The notes below the pieces were generated by a model. It was not told the DNA's origin and did no database searches. It was given only the letters and a program-made list of their open reading frames with translations. A stretch of 64,000 nucleotides of DNA from positions 806,001 to 870,000 of the forward strand of contig CAOLHI010000062.1 in assembly GCA_948474755.1 (NCBI GenBank). Reading direction: 5' to 3'. The stretch's first letter is position 1; every line of letters begins with the position of its first letter. Shown piece after piece: positions 1 through 10,740 of the stretch. Both the position numbers and the translations under genes were made by a program. The stretch comes from Ctenosaura bakeri (lineage: Eukaryota > Chordata > Lepidosauria > Squamata > Iguanidae).

Positions 1-359
1 CGCGATACCAAACAGTAGTTGGGGAGGAACCTTGGCCTGGAATACAGTGCAGCTGGAATCAATTGTCCCCCCTTAGTATAAAAAAATCGGACAATTGCTC
101 CGCTATTGCAAGTTGCGTTCTGTATAGTGGTTGCCTGCTGCAATGCCCTGGCACCAGATGCTTGAAAAATAACCCCCAAGTATTTAAAATTTCTCACTTG
201 TTCTATTTTATGACCAGCTATAACCCAATTAAATATGGAGTATTTTTTGGAAAAAAAACAAAATTTTAGATTTGTTGTAGTTGATAGTTAGCTGGTTATT
301 TTCACAAAACTCCATGAAAGCTCTTATTATTCATCTCAAACCGATCTTGCTAAAGGAGA

Positions 360-1377
360 GGAGAACAGCATCGTCTGCATATAAGAGTAAGGGAATGCTC
401 ACTGAAGCCAGTTTAGGAGGGTGAAAAGTCTCCGAAGAGACAGAAAGTGCAAGATCATTGAGATACAAATTAAATAATGTGGGTGCAAGGACACATCCTT
501 GTCAGACACCTCTTTTTACTGGGATGGATTTAGTAAGATTACCCTCTACTCCTCATCTTACTTGTATTGTGATGTTGCTATATAGATTCATCATTAGCCT
601 AAGTAATCTTTTATCAATAGGAGTTTATCAGCAAGGAGTTTAGCCCACAGTCTATCTCTGGGTATTAAATCAAATGCCGATTTCAAATCCATAAAGGCAG
701 CATATAGCCTATTGCTATATGCTGTTGAGTATTTTTTGGCCAGATGATTTAAATTGATTTGCCCTTCCTAAAACCAGCTTGTTCTTCCCCCCAATATTTT
801 TTCTGACTCTATCCAGTCTGTCAGACGATTGTTAAGAAGGCGACCATATAATTTGCCCACTACAGAAAATAAGCTAATGGGGCGATAGTTGGTAGGGTCA
901 TTTTTGTCTCCTTTTTTGTATATGGGAATGATAATGGCCTGAGACCAGCTCTCAGGTAATTGGGCTGTCCGGTTCATATGGGCGAATAGGGTTGCCAATA
1001 AAGGTGCCCACCATGAAATATTTGCTTTTAAGAGCTCGGGCATGATTAAATCTGGCCCTGGAGCTTTGCCAGATCTCATTGTAGACATCAAATTTACAAC
1101 TTCATGCTGGGGGCCAGTGTGGAATGGCCAGATTTTCCACAGGGCCAATACATTTTCCTTCCAACAGCCCCACTTTGAGCTCTTCACAGTCCTTGAACAA
1201 AGTGGAGAAATAAGCTTCCCATACATGCGCTGGAATATTACATTGGGGTGCACCCTCTAGGTTGCCTAGCATGCCTGTGACAATGGTCCAGAACTGCTTG
1301 GTGTTCCTTTGTAGAGAGGAAGCTAGCAATGCTGACCATTGCCTGTACCTGGTTTCCTTTTTCTTCTTAGTGATCAA
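360..1377 (-). pseudogene. LINE-A ORF2, reverse transcriptase domain
   Basis: Non-LTR reverse transcriptase core in pieces. 1,377 down to 1,102 continues the endonuclease frame. A frameshift near 1,250 then moves the coding into the frame open from 1,253 to 768. That part shows an SGKAPGPD block and a long block with NYRPISLFSVVGKLY, the fingers and palm entry of LINE RTs. Further left the plus strand carries the complement of QGC-VLAPTLFNLYLNDL (about 480-520) and of LLLYADDAVLL (about 364-390), so the catalytic aspartates are kept. Several stops lie between 330 and 770. It has decayed beyond function. Confidence 0.8.
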
Positions 1378-1395
1378 TGTTTTATAGTATTTTTT

Positions 1396-2508
1396 TTATA
1401 GTATAGTAGCTCTTTGGCAAAAGCGGGAGTTGTCTTCCCTGTACTTAAGATACACTTTCCTCAGGAGGTCCCTTGCCTCCAAACATTCTAAGTCTAATCC
1501 TGTGCTTATCCTCTTATGTCTGACAATGAAAGAGATTGTTTCCATGCTCCTTATTGTCTTAGCCAACAGTGCAGTGAGCAGTGAATAGTTTTCCAGGGCA
1601 ACTTGTATATTCTGTGACTCTATAATGGAGTTCTTAAGCTCCCTATACCTTAGTGAATTTAGTAATGTTGAGATCTTACCGCTTACATTATCAGACCATC
1701 TTAGTCTTTTCTGGGTTATCACCACTGCTGAGTTGACCAGCTGTTTTTGAGGGCTTAAACGAGTATCAAAAGAGGTTCCCAAACTCAGAAAGAAAGGTAG
1801 ATGATTGCTCTTGGTTCTGGCTGCCACAGAAAACTGCAGTATGTGTTTATAGATAGAATTAGAAACTAATACATAGTCTATTGTGCTACTCCCTTTTCCT
1901 GATGTATATGTGTATTCTCCAGTTTGTTCAAACTTTGGGTCCCCGTTGATTATTCTTATTGCAAGGTGTCCCAACATCTGTACAAGACATATGCCGGCAT
2001 AGTTAATCCCTGTGTCCTTTGAGTGTCTGTTGATGTTAAGTACATGATCCTCCAAATCGTTAAAGTGCCAGGAATGGGAGGAAAAGATGGTCTTGTTGTC
2101 TGGCCCAATTCTAGTGTTAAAGTCCCCCATCACAATTATGTGTGATTTAGGAAACTGCACTTCCAACTTGACTATGTATTCTTCTAATGTCTCCCATTGT
2201 CGGGTGATATCTTCCCTATTAGTCATTGGGGGGATATACACATTAACTAATAATAAGCACTTGAATCCAAACTCAAGTACACATGCCATAGCAATCTGAC
2301 CACATGGAGCTAGGCATACGTTAGAAACGTGTAGGGAGGTAGAGCACAAAATGGCGAGTCCAGCTTTTGGTCTTCCCTTTCCAATTGGAGCCATGGCAGG
2401 TTGCCCCAAAACAACATAGCCATTAATATCCAGTTTTGTTGTAGATCATATCTCCTGGAGCAAAATTATGTCAAATTCCTGTAGGGAATCAGAAACCTCG
2501 CGATCCTT
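1396..2508 (-). pseudogene. LINE-A ORF2, endonuclease body
   Basis: Most of the apurinic-endonuclease-like domain of LINE-A ORF2. It would nick the target DNA in target-primed reverse transcription. The longest open stretch starts at 2,409 and gives about 337 residues, ending at TAA 1,396-1,398. That start is only the first ATG after a TGA at 2,446-2,448. The same frame continues upstream to the L1 insertion site and resumes at 8,644, so the true domain begins near 8,690. Catalytic-type blocks seen are GDFNTRIGPDN, the STIDYVLVS block and SNHLPFFLSL. The last block normally reads SDH, so S-N-H is a likely damaging change. Inactive. Confidence 0.8.
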
Positions 2509-2522
2509 AGATTTAGAAATCC
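2509..2522. repeat. Left target-site duplication of L1-1
   Basis: Fourteen bases, agatttagaaatcc, that recur exactly at 8,631-8,644. The two copies bracket the L1 and lie in the endonuclease coding sequence of LINE-A. Removing the L1 and one copy restores an uninterrupted LINE-A frame across the junction. Confidence 0.95.
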
Positions 2523-2792
2523 GGGGGAGGAGCTACCTGCGATGGCAAAAGGAGGCTAATTGTTCTTCTCTCCGAGCAGACAACTATAAATAACCCCAGA
2601 TGCCCTTTCCAAAACAAAGATAGACTGTGAGTAATTAACTAAATAATGTGGGAAAGAATGTAAGATAAAATAGGGGATTAGTTTTGATTCTTCTCCAACT
2701 AGAACAAAAATAAAGGACTCTGTTTAAACTGCAAATAATTGCTGAAATGGACTGAAAGCAAAACAGTTCCCCCCCCCGGTTTTTGGAGATAT
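2523..2792 (+). promoter_or_regulatory. L1-1 5' UTR
   Basis: About 270 bp between the target-site duplication and the first ATG of ORF1. It should hold the internal RNA polymerase II promoter typical of L1. It starts with a GC-richer stretch (2,523-2,560) and contains a run of nine C near 2,770. I see no canonical promoter element, so the role rests on position. It is short for an L1 5' UTR. Confidence 0.55.
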
Positions 2793-3906
2793 ATGTCGTC
2801 TAAACAAAAAAAGAAGGCTTATAAACAACCTACGTGGAGACGACTTACGGCAACAGATAAAACATATAATCGTCTAGTTAGAGACTTTGAAGATATAAAC
2901 TTAAACTCTAACGGAGATGAAAAAGTCATTAAAATGGCGGCGAAGAAAGCCGCGAACGGAGCTAATGAAGAGATAAAAACTTTTATACACAAGCTTATTA
3001 CAGAGTCTAATCAAGCTCTTGTTACTACAATAGCATCTAATATAAGGGCAGAAATGGGGCAATTGCAGGAAAAAATCTCACAGGAGTTAAAAGCATTGGA
3101 CCTTAAAGTGGATGATATAAAAAAAACCCAAGGGAATCAGCAGACCAAACTAGCAGAACATGATGGCAAGATTTCTTTGTTAGAGAGACAAATTATCCAG
3201 CTCCAAGACCAGAATAGAAGGAACAACGTGAGGATTCGTGGATTCGCAGAGCAGCCACAACAAAGTCAAAAATCCTTGAAAGAGGAAGTTTTAAAATGGC
3301 TAAAAAGCATTGTTCCTGAGATTTTATGGGAGGAAAATGACATAGAGAGAATTCGTCGTGTGTCAGCTGCGAAGAGAGGAATAACGCCCAGAGATATTAT
3401 TATGAGAATTGTGAATTTCAACAAGAAAGATGATTTGATGAGAGCTATTAGAAAGAATCCAGGAATATTGTAGTATCGAGATAATACAGTGGAAATATAT
3501 AATGATTTATGTCGCGAAACAATAAATTGGAGAAGGGAAATGAAACCTTGCATTATAGTTTTACAGAGAGCTGGAATAAGATACAGCTGGGGATATCCCA
3601 TTTTTTTGAAATTCCAATGGGCTGGCAAATATTACAGAATAAATTCTCTTGAACAAGGATTGCAACTCCTGAGAGAACTGAAACTGATCCAGCAAGAGGA
3701 AAAGGAAGAGGAAGCGGTTAGAGGAGCGGAAGAAGGAGCAGTGGGAGGAGCAACGGAAGAAGGAGCAGTGGGAGGAGCAACAGGAGGAGGAGAGAAGAAG
3801 ACTTCGGGAGATAAACGAAAGGACAGAGGCTGAGGAGGACTGGAAGAAACAATATGAAATAACAGAAGAAGAAGAAAGAGAACTTCATAGAGTAGGAGAA
3901 GGGTAG
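2793..3906 (+). pseudogene. L1-1 ORF1p (coiled-coil RNA-binding protein)
   Basis: L1 ORF1 encodes the trimeric RNA-binding chaperone of the L1 particle. I place the start at ATG 2,793, since the frame upstream to 2,739 has no ATG. The N-terminus is basic (SSKQKKKAYK). Residues ~55-140 look like a coiled coil, rich in Q, E, K and heptad leucines and ending in LLERQIIQLQDQNRRNN. The RRM-like domain begins at NNVRIRGF. An in-frame TAG at 3,471-3,473 interrupts the RRM, after which the same frame carries the C-terminal domain (RETINWRREMKP and onward). The C-terminus runs into a purine-rich repeat: a 27-bp unit is duplicated at 3,728-3,754 and 3,755-3,781. The glutamate-rich tail from about 3,790 is in another frame, ending at TAG 3,904-3,906. 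Confidence 0.85.
3728..3781 (+). repeat. 27-bp tandem duplication in the ORF1 tail
   Basis: Two exact, adjacent 27-bp units starting ggaagaaggagcagtggg. The length is a multiple of three, so the duplication alone keeps frame; in the frame continuing ORF1 it gives a G/A/E-rich repeat. In the alternative frame the sequence would be the charged Glu/Arg-rich tail seen downstream. Confidence 0.9.
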
Positions 3907-4279
3907 ATGATTAGTGATTAGAATATATTCTTATAGATTGTAAATGTATAGAGTTTGATCTATATATATATAAAGTAAAAGGGTAGAGAGAGGGAAGGGA
4001 GGGGGAAGAGAGGGAAAAAGTATGGGAAAGAAAACAAATCGGGAGAGGATATTGGTCTCTATGCCGGGAGTAGGTATACCTTCACCCCCCAAGACCATGG
4101 GAGGTCGTTGCCAAGGCAGAAGCGCTTTGGAGGGAAAGGGGGGACGAATGTTTGTGTGGGTAGGGGAGGGGAGGGAGGGAAGGGGGAGGGGAGTGGGAGG
4201 GGGAAGGGAGGGGGAGGGGGAGCACCATCACACTAAAGAGCCAATGGGGAGTGGGATTAGGAAACGGGAAATATGAAAA
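3907..4279 (+). other. L1-1 inter-ORF spacer with a G-rich purine tract
   Basis: About 370 bp separate the ORF1 stop from the ORF2 ATG, longer than usual for L1. The spacer has a short TA run (3,961-3,971) and a nearly pure purine tract at about 4,138-4,223 with many runs of three to five G, a strong G-quadruplex candidate on the plus strand. The small ORF at 4,022-4,276 that crosses it is low-complexity and I do not regard it as a gene. Confidence 0.7.
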
Positions 4280-7240
4280 ATGGAGAATAGACTGAGAATA
4301 TCAACATTGAATGTGAAAGGTTTAGGGACAATAATAAAGAGAAAAAGGATAGAATCGATATTAAAAAAAGATAAGTCTGATATAATTTTTTTACAAGAAA
4401 CACATGGAAAAAGAGATAAAAAAAATGAGCTTTGATTGAATTGGGTAGCCACTTATGAGGAAGCATTTGGTACATCCAAATCAAGAGGAGTTGCAATAAT
4501 AATTTCCAAAAGATGTAATTTCATTGTAACAAGTGTGGAGTTAGATGAAAAAGGTAGATATGTAATTATACAAGGTGAAATAGATGGAGAAACATATGTT
4601 ATAGTGAATATTTATGCACCTAATGAGAAGCAAAAAGAGTTTTATGAAGAAATATTTAATAAGATTAAAAATATGAAAGGAGATTACACAATAATGGCAG
4701 GTGATTTTAATATGGTGATGGATAGATGGAAAGATAAATCGGATCCATTAATTAGAGACAGATATAATAATATAACAATTTTGAATAAATTAGTGAGTAG
4801 AAATGAATTGATAGATGTTTGGAGGTTAATAAAGGGTGAGGAAAAGAAATATACGTATTATTCATCAGTTCATAAAAATTATTCAAGAATAGATTATATC
4901 TTTGTCTCAAAGAATATGATACCTAGATTAATAAATACAGAAATAGAAACAATAAAAGTGACAGACCATGCTTTGATGAATTTGGATATAACCATGAAAA
5001 GGAATTATAGAGAAGCAAAAAGATGGAGATTGGATATTAAGTTACTTAATTATAAGGAGATAGTAAATAAAATAGAGAAGGAGTGGCAAGAAATTTGGGA
5101 TATAAACAATAAGGAAGTAGCACAAGATGTATTATGGGATACAATGAAGGCAGTGGTAAGAGGATTATGTATTAAAGAATCAAGCAAATTAAAGAGACAA
5201 TTAGGAGGAAAAAAATTGAAATTAGAAAAAGAAATAAAAGAACTAGAGAATGATTATATAATAGATAGAACTAAACAGAAATTAATAATATTACAAGCCA
5301 AAAGAGATGAATTAGAAAAGACAGAAATGGATGAAGTTCAGAAAAACTTAATATATTTGAAAAGGGAATACTTTGAATATAGCAATAAAAATTCTAAAAT
5401 GCTGGCTAAATCAGTACAATCAAAAAAAATTAGAAATATGATTGGCGTAGTAAAAGATAAATTTGGTAAAGAAAAAAGGCTGATGAAAGAGAAATTAAAA
5501 ATATTTGAGGAATTTTATCGAGAATTGTATTTAGCAGAAGATAAATCTGTAGAGAATATAGAGGACTATATTAATAAAAATTGGAAAGTAAGATTAACAG
5601 AACAAGATAAAGGATTGATGGAAGAAATGATATCAGAAGAAGAAATAGAAGAAGTAATAAATAACTTAAAAGGAGGAAAATCACCAGGATTGGATGGATT
5701 AGGTCCAGAATACTATAAAACATTTAAAAAAGGTTTAATCCCTAAACTAAAAGGGTTATATAATAGTATATTAAGGGGTGGAAAAATTCCATTATCATGG
5801 AAGCAGTCATTAATAATATTAATTTTAAAACCAAATAAGGATCCTATGGATCCAGGTTCTTATAGACCAATATCTTTAATAAACCAAGATGCAAAAATTT
5901 TGACAGCAATAATGGCGAAGAGGTTAAATAAATTTATTTATAAATATATACATAAAGATCAATGTGGTTTTATTCAAGGAAGACAGATGACAAATTTAAT
6001 AGGGAAAACGATAAATAAAATAAATATAATGGATAGAGAAAAACAAAAAGCTGGAATTTTAGCGTTAGATATATTTAAAACCTTTGATTGTGTGGAATGG
6101 TCGGCGTTAAAAACAATTTTAAATAAAATAGGATTAGGAGAAAGATTTAAAGGGTTAATAAATCAATTATATTCATATAATACATCTGTAGTGATGGTAA
6201 ATGATGGATTTACAGATCAGATTCAAATAACAAGAGGAACGAGACAAGGATGTCCATTATCTCCAGTTTTATTTGCAATAGTTATAGAAATATTAGCGAA
6301 TGTGATAAGAAATGATGAGAATTTGGAAGGAATTGGAGCTAAGGAGAAAAATAAAATAAGCTTATTTGCAGATGATACATTGTTGACAATTAAAGATCCG
6401 GTTGAAAAGATAGATAGAATAGATAAACATTTAAAAGAGTTTGGGGAGAAGACAGGATTGAAAATAAATTGGGCCAAATCAGAAATAATGTTATTTAATT
6501 ATACTAAAGAAGAAGTACAAAAATTTATAAGTAGTAAAAGAGGATTACTTAAAGTAAAAGAATCAATTAAATATTTAGGAATAGATATTACAAAAAATTT
6601 ACAAGGACTACAAGAAAAAAATTTCAAGAAATTAAGATTAGAAATTAAACGGAAATTAGAGGATTATAAAAATATAAAGTTATCATGGTTTGGTAGAATA
6701 GCAGTGGTAAAAATGAAAATTTTACCTAAAATTAATTTTTTGTTTAGAATGTTACCAATAAAAGTATCAGAGGAAGAGTTAAAGGAGTGGCAAAAGATAT
6801 TAAATAATTTTTGTAATGGAAATAAGAAATCGAGGATTAACAAGAAATATTGGTATAAAAGTCAAAAAGAAGGTGGCCTGGGACTTCCAAATTTAAAATG
6901 GTATTATTATGCAAATCAATTGAGATATATCATAGATGGAGTTTCAGGAAACGGCGATTTAGATTGGTTAGAGACAGAAGATAAGAATATTGAGATGAAA
7001 TTAGAGAATATATTTTTTAGGAATTTTTCAAAGAAAGAAATGGAAAAAATAGAAAATCCTTTTATAAAAAATATAATAGAAATATGGAAGAAAAATAAAA
7101 GAAAATTGATACCGAATATATCAATATTAACTCCGATAGTAATGATGGAAAAATTTCCAATAAATTTAAGAGAAATAATAGAGAAAGAAATAAAAAAACA
7201 AAAAATATATAGATTAAAAGATTGGATGAAAATAATGATA

Positions 7241-7280
<40 letters not shown>

Positions 7281-8133
7281 GAGATTGCAGGAAACTAAGA
7301 TATCTTGGTTAAATTATATACAACTAGAGCAATGGACAAAGAGTATGAAAAGATATGTTAAGGATTTTAAAGAATATACTAAATTTGAACAAATTATTAT
7401 TCAAAGAGAAAATATGCAAGAAAATGAAATACTAAAAGGTATAACAAGTGAAATATATAAAATATTAGCAAAAGAACAAGAAGAGGATTATCTTAGAAAA
7501 ATATGGGAGGAAGAGACAGTACAAACTATAGATATACAAGAATGGAGAAAAATTTGGGAACAACGCCATTTAAAAAAATTATCAATAAGAATAAAAGAGA
7601 ATTATTATAAAATAGTTTGGAAATGGTACTTGACTCCAGTGAAATTAAATCAAATAGATGAGAAATGTTCAAGATTGTGTTGGAGAGGATGTCAAGAAAT
7701 TGGTACATACATGCATATGTGGTGGAATTGCAACAAGATAAAGGAATTTTGGCAAGAGGTTTTTAAAGAGATAAAAGAGATTATAGGATTAGAAATACCA
7801 GTATGTCCAAATATAGCGTTGTTGTCCATATATAATAAGGTAGAGTGTACTCAGGCAAAGAAAGAATTAATAACAAATTTGTTAACTGCAGCGAGATTAA
7901 TAATAGCAAAAAAATGGAAGACAAATGAAAAATTTCAAATAGAAGAATGGTATAAAGAAGTGTGGAAAATTGCAATTAATGATAAACTAACATGTAGAAT
8001 TAGGTTTATGAAAGGTTTGGTAAAAACAAATGATTTTGAAGAAATTTGGAAAATATTTTTAGAAAAAGTTCTGAAAAGAGATGGTAATGCTACCCTGTTA
8101 AAAGAAGAATGGCAATTTTGGAAAGTGGATTAA
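4280..8133 (+). pseudogene. L1-1 ORF2p (endonuclease / reverse transcriptase), two disabling lesions
   Basis: L1 ORF2 encodes the nicking endonuclease and reverse transcriptase for target-primed integration. ATG 4,280 gives LRISTLNVKGL and FLQETH, the normal endonuclease start. Other endonuclease blocks are GDFNMVMD, SRIDYIFVS and TDHALMN. RT blocks are KSPGLDGLGPEYY, SYRPISLIN, LDIFKTFD, TRQGCPLSPVLFAI and catalytic FADD at 6,365-6,376. The C-terminal part has the L1 cysteine-histidine motif (CSRLCWRGC, then HMWWNC). Two lesions are visible. TGA 4,433-4,435 lies in the endonuclease domain. A GAAA microsatellite at 7,240-7,280 shifts the frame, with a stop at 7,310-7,312; the rest reads in another frame to TAA 8,131-8,133. 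Total coding capacity (~1,280 codons) matches normal L1 ORF2. Confidence 0.92.
7240..7280 (+). repeat. (GAAA)n microsatellite inside L1-1 ORF2
   Basis: About ten units of gaaa inside the coding region, between the RT domain and the Cys-rich C-terminus. Upstream frame and downstream frame differ across it. The most economical reading is that slippage at this tract caused the frameshift. Confidence 0.9.
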
Positions 8134-8630
8134 ATAAAAAGTTGGCTCTGGGGGGTGGGTTTTTTTTTATTATTACTTTTATCTTTTATTTTGTATTTTT
8201 ATATTGTTTATTATTTGTGTGTGTTAAACTTGTGATTTATAGATGTAATTTGATATGTGATGTTCAATGTTTAAAAGGGGGAAAAGTTAAAAGGTAATTG
8301 GTTTTAGAGAGAGGTTATTATTAGAGATATTAAGTAATAAGTTTATAATTAATAATAGTAAGAGATTAAATGGGAGTGAAAAATATTGAATTAAGAGTGA
8401 AAGTATAATAATAAAAATGAATATAATGAAAATAAGAATTGAAGATACGTAACAAAAATGTATAAGTTGTATGAATGGAACAAGCTGAACAAGTTTATGA
8501 TTTTAGGGGAAGGGAAAAACAATAATATAAGTTTGCATTGTTTAAAAGAAGGGGAAAAATTTTTTTGTCTTGTTTTGTTTGTTTGTTTGTTTACTATAAA
8601 AAAAAAGAAAGAAAAAAAAAAGAAAAAAAA
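8134..8630 (+). other. L1-1 3' UTR and A-rich tail
   Basis: Non-coding, T- and A-rich sequence after the ORF2 stop, ending in an A-rich stretch (about 8,599-8,630) broken by single G residues. The right target-site duplication follows at once. Short ORFs here are chance. Confidence 0.8.
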
Positions 8631-8768
8631 AGATTTAGAAATCCATCCCACTACATTCCAGGACAAGAATTTAACCTGACGTTTTGCCAAAGGAGATGAT
8701 TTTATGTCATAGGGTACTAAGGAAACACAATAAGGTACAGGCTGTTTAGTAGATTTAGTTTCCTCCAC
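8391..8768 (-). pseudogene. LINE-A ORF2 N-terminus, cut by the L1 insertion
   Basis: N-terminal end of the LINE-A endonuclease. Only 8,768-8,631 belongs to LINE-A; below 8,631 the open frame runs into the L1 A-rich tail and codes for poly-phenylalanine, which is artefact. The block KFLSWNVVGW is the usual first strand of an APE-type endonuclease. Its continuation is found at 2,508 and below in the same frame once the L1 and one TSD copy are removed. Confidence 0.8.
8631..8644. repeat. Right target-site duplication of L1-1
   Basis: Exact copy of 2,509-2,522. LINE-A coding sequence resumes directly to the right, on the minus strand. Confidence 0.95.
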
Positions 8769-10740
8769 ACTGTCCTCTAATTGTCATTTCATTTTTTGAA
8801 CCTGGGCCAGATGTCCACTGTCATCATGGAATATGGCTCCATTAGTCCTCCGATGTCCACTCTTTGAAGCATGATGCTCATCCCTAACAATGTGGTCCAC
8901 GTTTACCACCTGGTTGTGTCTACCAGCGGAGAATGCCTCCGGTTCTTTGCTGCAGTTCATTATGCCCAGATGTTCAGTGTTGTGTATTGTTTTCTGCCCC
9001 AAGGAGGATGTTTCATATATTTCATTATTCTCTAGATTGGCTGCTGCTGAAACCAGTTGCATACCACTCAGTTTTAACTTCCCCAAGACCCCACTTCCAT
9101 GCAATTTATGTAAAGTAGTTGTTAGAGAAGTTAATCTATCTATGATTTCAGTTTGTAGTGGAGGAGGCAGAGTCTGAAAGGTTTTTAATGGGGACTCCTC
9201 CTCCTCTATAGTCATATCATTAAATGTATTTACAAAAAGTTGTTTATCTTGAGGGCACTGAGTTGGACATTGTACAAGGTCTGAAAAATCGATAAGATTA
9301 GTTGTTATGCTGTTACTGTTCTTATTTTTAGGGCATATGCTAGGCATGCCATTAGTTAATGAAATAGGAGGGGCCCTATTTTCAAAGAAGCGGGAAGTAA
9401 CTATACCCTTGTTTAAAAATTTAGACCTAAAGGAATATACTTTCTCTGCAGTTTGATCATTTATAAAAGTTACAACTGCATGGGCATGGGTATAATTATA
9501 GAACAAGTACTCCACGTGGGAGATTTCCAAGGGGGTAAGTCTCAAATGAACTTCAGATTTCAATGTACATACGAAATGAACTCTATGTGCAAGTTGAGAT
9601 AGCATACCTTGGGGTTTAGGGTAGTTACTAATGACCAGTTTGTTTTTGGCTAAAATTAAGTTTCAGGACTTACTTTTCCAATTGCCCTGAGAGCCAGGAG
9701 TTTGGAGATCCTCACCTTGGAGAGATGTCTTCTTCTTGTTAGGCAAGCCATTTCTCAGTGCCTTTTCCCAAAGATCTTGAATAACTGGTTCCTCACTGCT
9801 AAAGCAGGAGGAATTTTGTAAGGGAAAGATAGGGTTGTTATAATTTCCATATGAGGGCGCCTGGTTATTCTGTTTGGTGCTAGCTGCTTTCTTATTTGGC
9901 TTATCTTGTTTACTTGTTTTTTGGGAGTTCTCTAGTGTATTTGACTTCATGTCCAAGACATTAAACAATTTTTAGAAGTTCATTTTTCCTCTCTTAAGTT
10001 GTGATCGATGACCTTTCCCTGAAATCTTGGTATTTTGATTCTTCTTTAACTTGTTAGGATCACTATGTAAATGCTTTTGTTTTCCGTTGGAGTTCTTCCA
10101 CTTATTTTCCTTCCTTCCATTGCTACGTTGAGATGTATTACACTCACAAGCCAATAGCTTGGTTTCAGGTTGGAATTCCATTCTTATCAATACTTCAGTA
10201 ACAGCTATTAGTAGGCCATTACATTTGGAGAGGTAAGATTTGATTGATTGTAGATCCTTGGTCATGACTACGGCATGTCCCATTAATTCTGTCAGTTTTT
10301 TCTAGATTCTTCATCTCACCTGGTGTTATTTCTTGGTTTAGAACGCTCTTCGTTTGGTTAACAATAACATTGTCTTTGGAAGATTCAATTATGATTCCAT
10401 ATCTCCAGTCCCATGGCGGGGTAGCATTTTCATTACTTTCAGCAAAGGCAAATTCCTCTGCCAAATTAATGCCATCCTTGTTGTATGGATCAAACAAGAT
10501 CTGTCTATTACTTAGGGTCCAATCAAGCTCTGCATCTGTAGACAAATCAAGCTCTGGATTCTTTATTTTGACCACTGGAGAAAAGTATCCAGGAATTTCT
10601 GTCTGTTTTGCTTGTTTTATTTGCCCCTCCTTATTAATTGTGGAAGATTCCATGTGAGTTGGTAAAGCACATAAGTTTCTGTGTCCCTGTCTTCTGAGAA
10701 CCACCATCATTCTTAATAAAGTTGCCACTCCTGTTCTTCT
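8645..10740 (-). mobile_element. LINE-A, 5' part: ORF1 and start of the endonuclease
   Basis: Upstream half of the LINE that continues at 1-2,508. From 10,283 down to 8,645 a single minus-strand frame is open except for three stops: TAA 9,972-9,974, TGA 9,663-9,665 and TGA 8,784-8,786. The stretch 10,728-10,219, open in another frame, is probably the N-terminal part of ORF1 after a frameshift. The endonuclease starts near 8,690 (KFLSWNVVGW) and passes in frame through the L1 target site. The 5' boundary near 10,740 is an estimate. Confidence 0.75.
8784..10728 (-). pseudogene. LINE-A ORF1-like protein
   Basis: Unrecognised ORF1-like protein in decayed form. Pieces in 5' to 3' order are 10,728-10,219, 10,283-9,975, 9,968-9,666 and 9,605-8,787. 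The last, about 273 residues, starts with an RRM-like stretch (LVISNYP just upstream of its ATG, then AHAVVTFIND). The middle parts are basic and Ser/Asn/Lys-rich, which fits RNA binding. I see no zinc knuckle and no clear coiled coil. The piece ends at TGA 8,784-8,786. The same frame is open beyond it and enters ORF2, so the two proteins may once have been one frame or been joined by readthrough. Function is inferred only from position upstream of an endonuclease/RT. Confidence 0.6.

Larger units (their letters stand above)
1..2508 (-). mobile_element. LINE-A, 3' part: endonuclease and reverse transcriptase of an APE-type non-LTR retrotransposon
   Basis: This is the downstream half of a minus-strand LINE whose upstream half lies at 8,645-10,740; a later L1 insertion separates them. 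Reading leftward, the conceptual protein has an APE-type endonuclease (GDFNTRIG near 2,110, IDYVLVS near 1,880, SNHLP near 1,800). The reverse transcriptase follows: KAPGPDL near 1,050, NYRPISL near 885, a QGCVLAP-type block near 500, and the catalytic YADD at 370-381. The frame is broken by TGA at 2,446-2,448, TAA at 1,396-1,398, a frameshift near 1,250 and further stops below 770. The element runs off the window at base 1. The endonuclease and RT identity is certain from motifs. The clade is not; I, Vingi or a related group is my guess. Confidence 0.85.
2523..8630 (+). mobile_element. L1-1: full-length L1 (LINE-1) retrotransposon, relatively young
   Basis: A complete L1 of about 6.1 kb in plus orientation: 5' UTR 2,523-2,792, ORF1 2,793-3,906, a spacer of ~370 bp, ORF2 4,280-8,133, 3' UTR and an A-rich tail ending at 8,630. 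A perfect 14-bp target-site duplication flanks it. It sits inside LINE-A in the opposite orientation. It looks recent: the TSD is identical, and ORF1 and ORF2 together carry only about four disabling changes over 5 kb. These are TAG 3,471-3,473, a frame slip in the purine repeat near 3,720-3,800, TGA 4,433-4,435, and a frameshift in a GAAA microsatellite at 7,240-7,280. Codons are strongly A-rich, as in L1. Confidence 0.95.

Noticed and set aside
4022..4276. 84-codon ORF in the L1-1 spacer
   Set aside because: It translates a G-rich purine tract into Gly/Arg/Glu repeats; no domain and no equivalent in L1-2.
8109..8297. 62-codon hydrophobic ORF after L1-1 ORF2
   Set aside because: It overlaps the ORF2 end and the T-rich 3' UTR; poly-Phe/Leu/Ile arises from the base composition.
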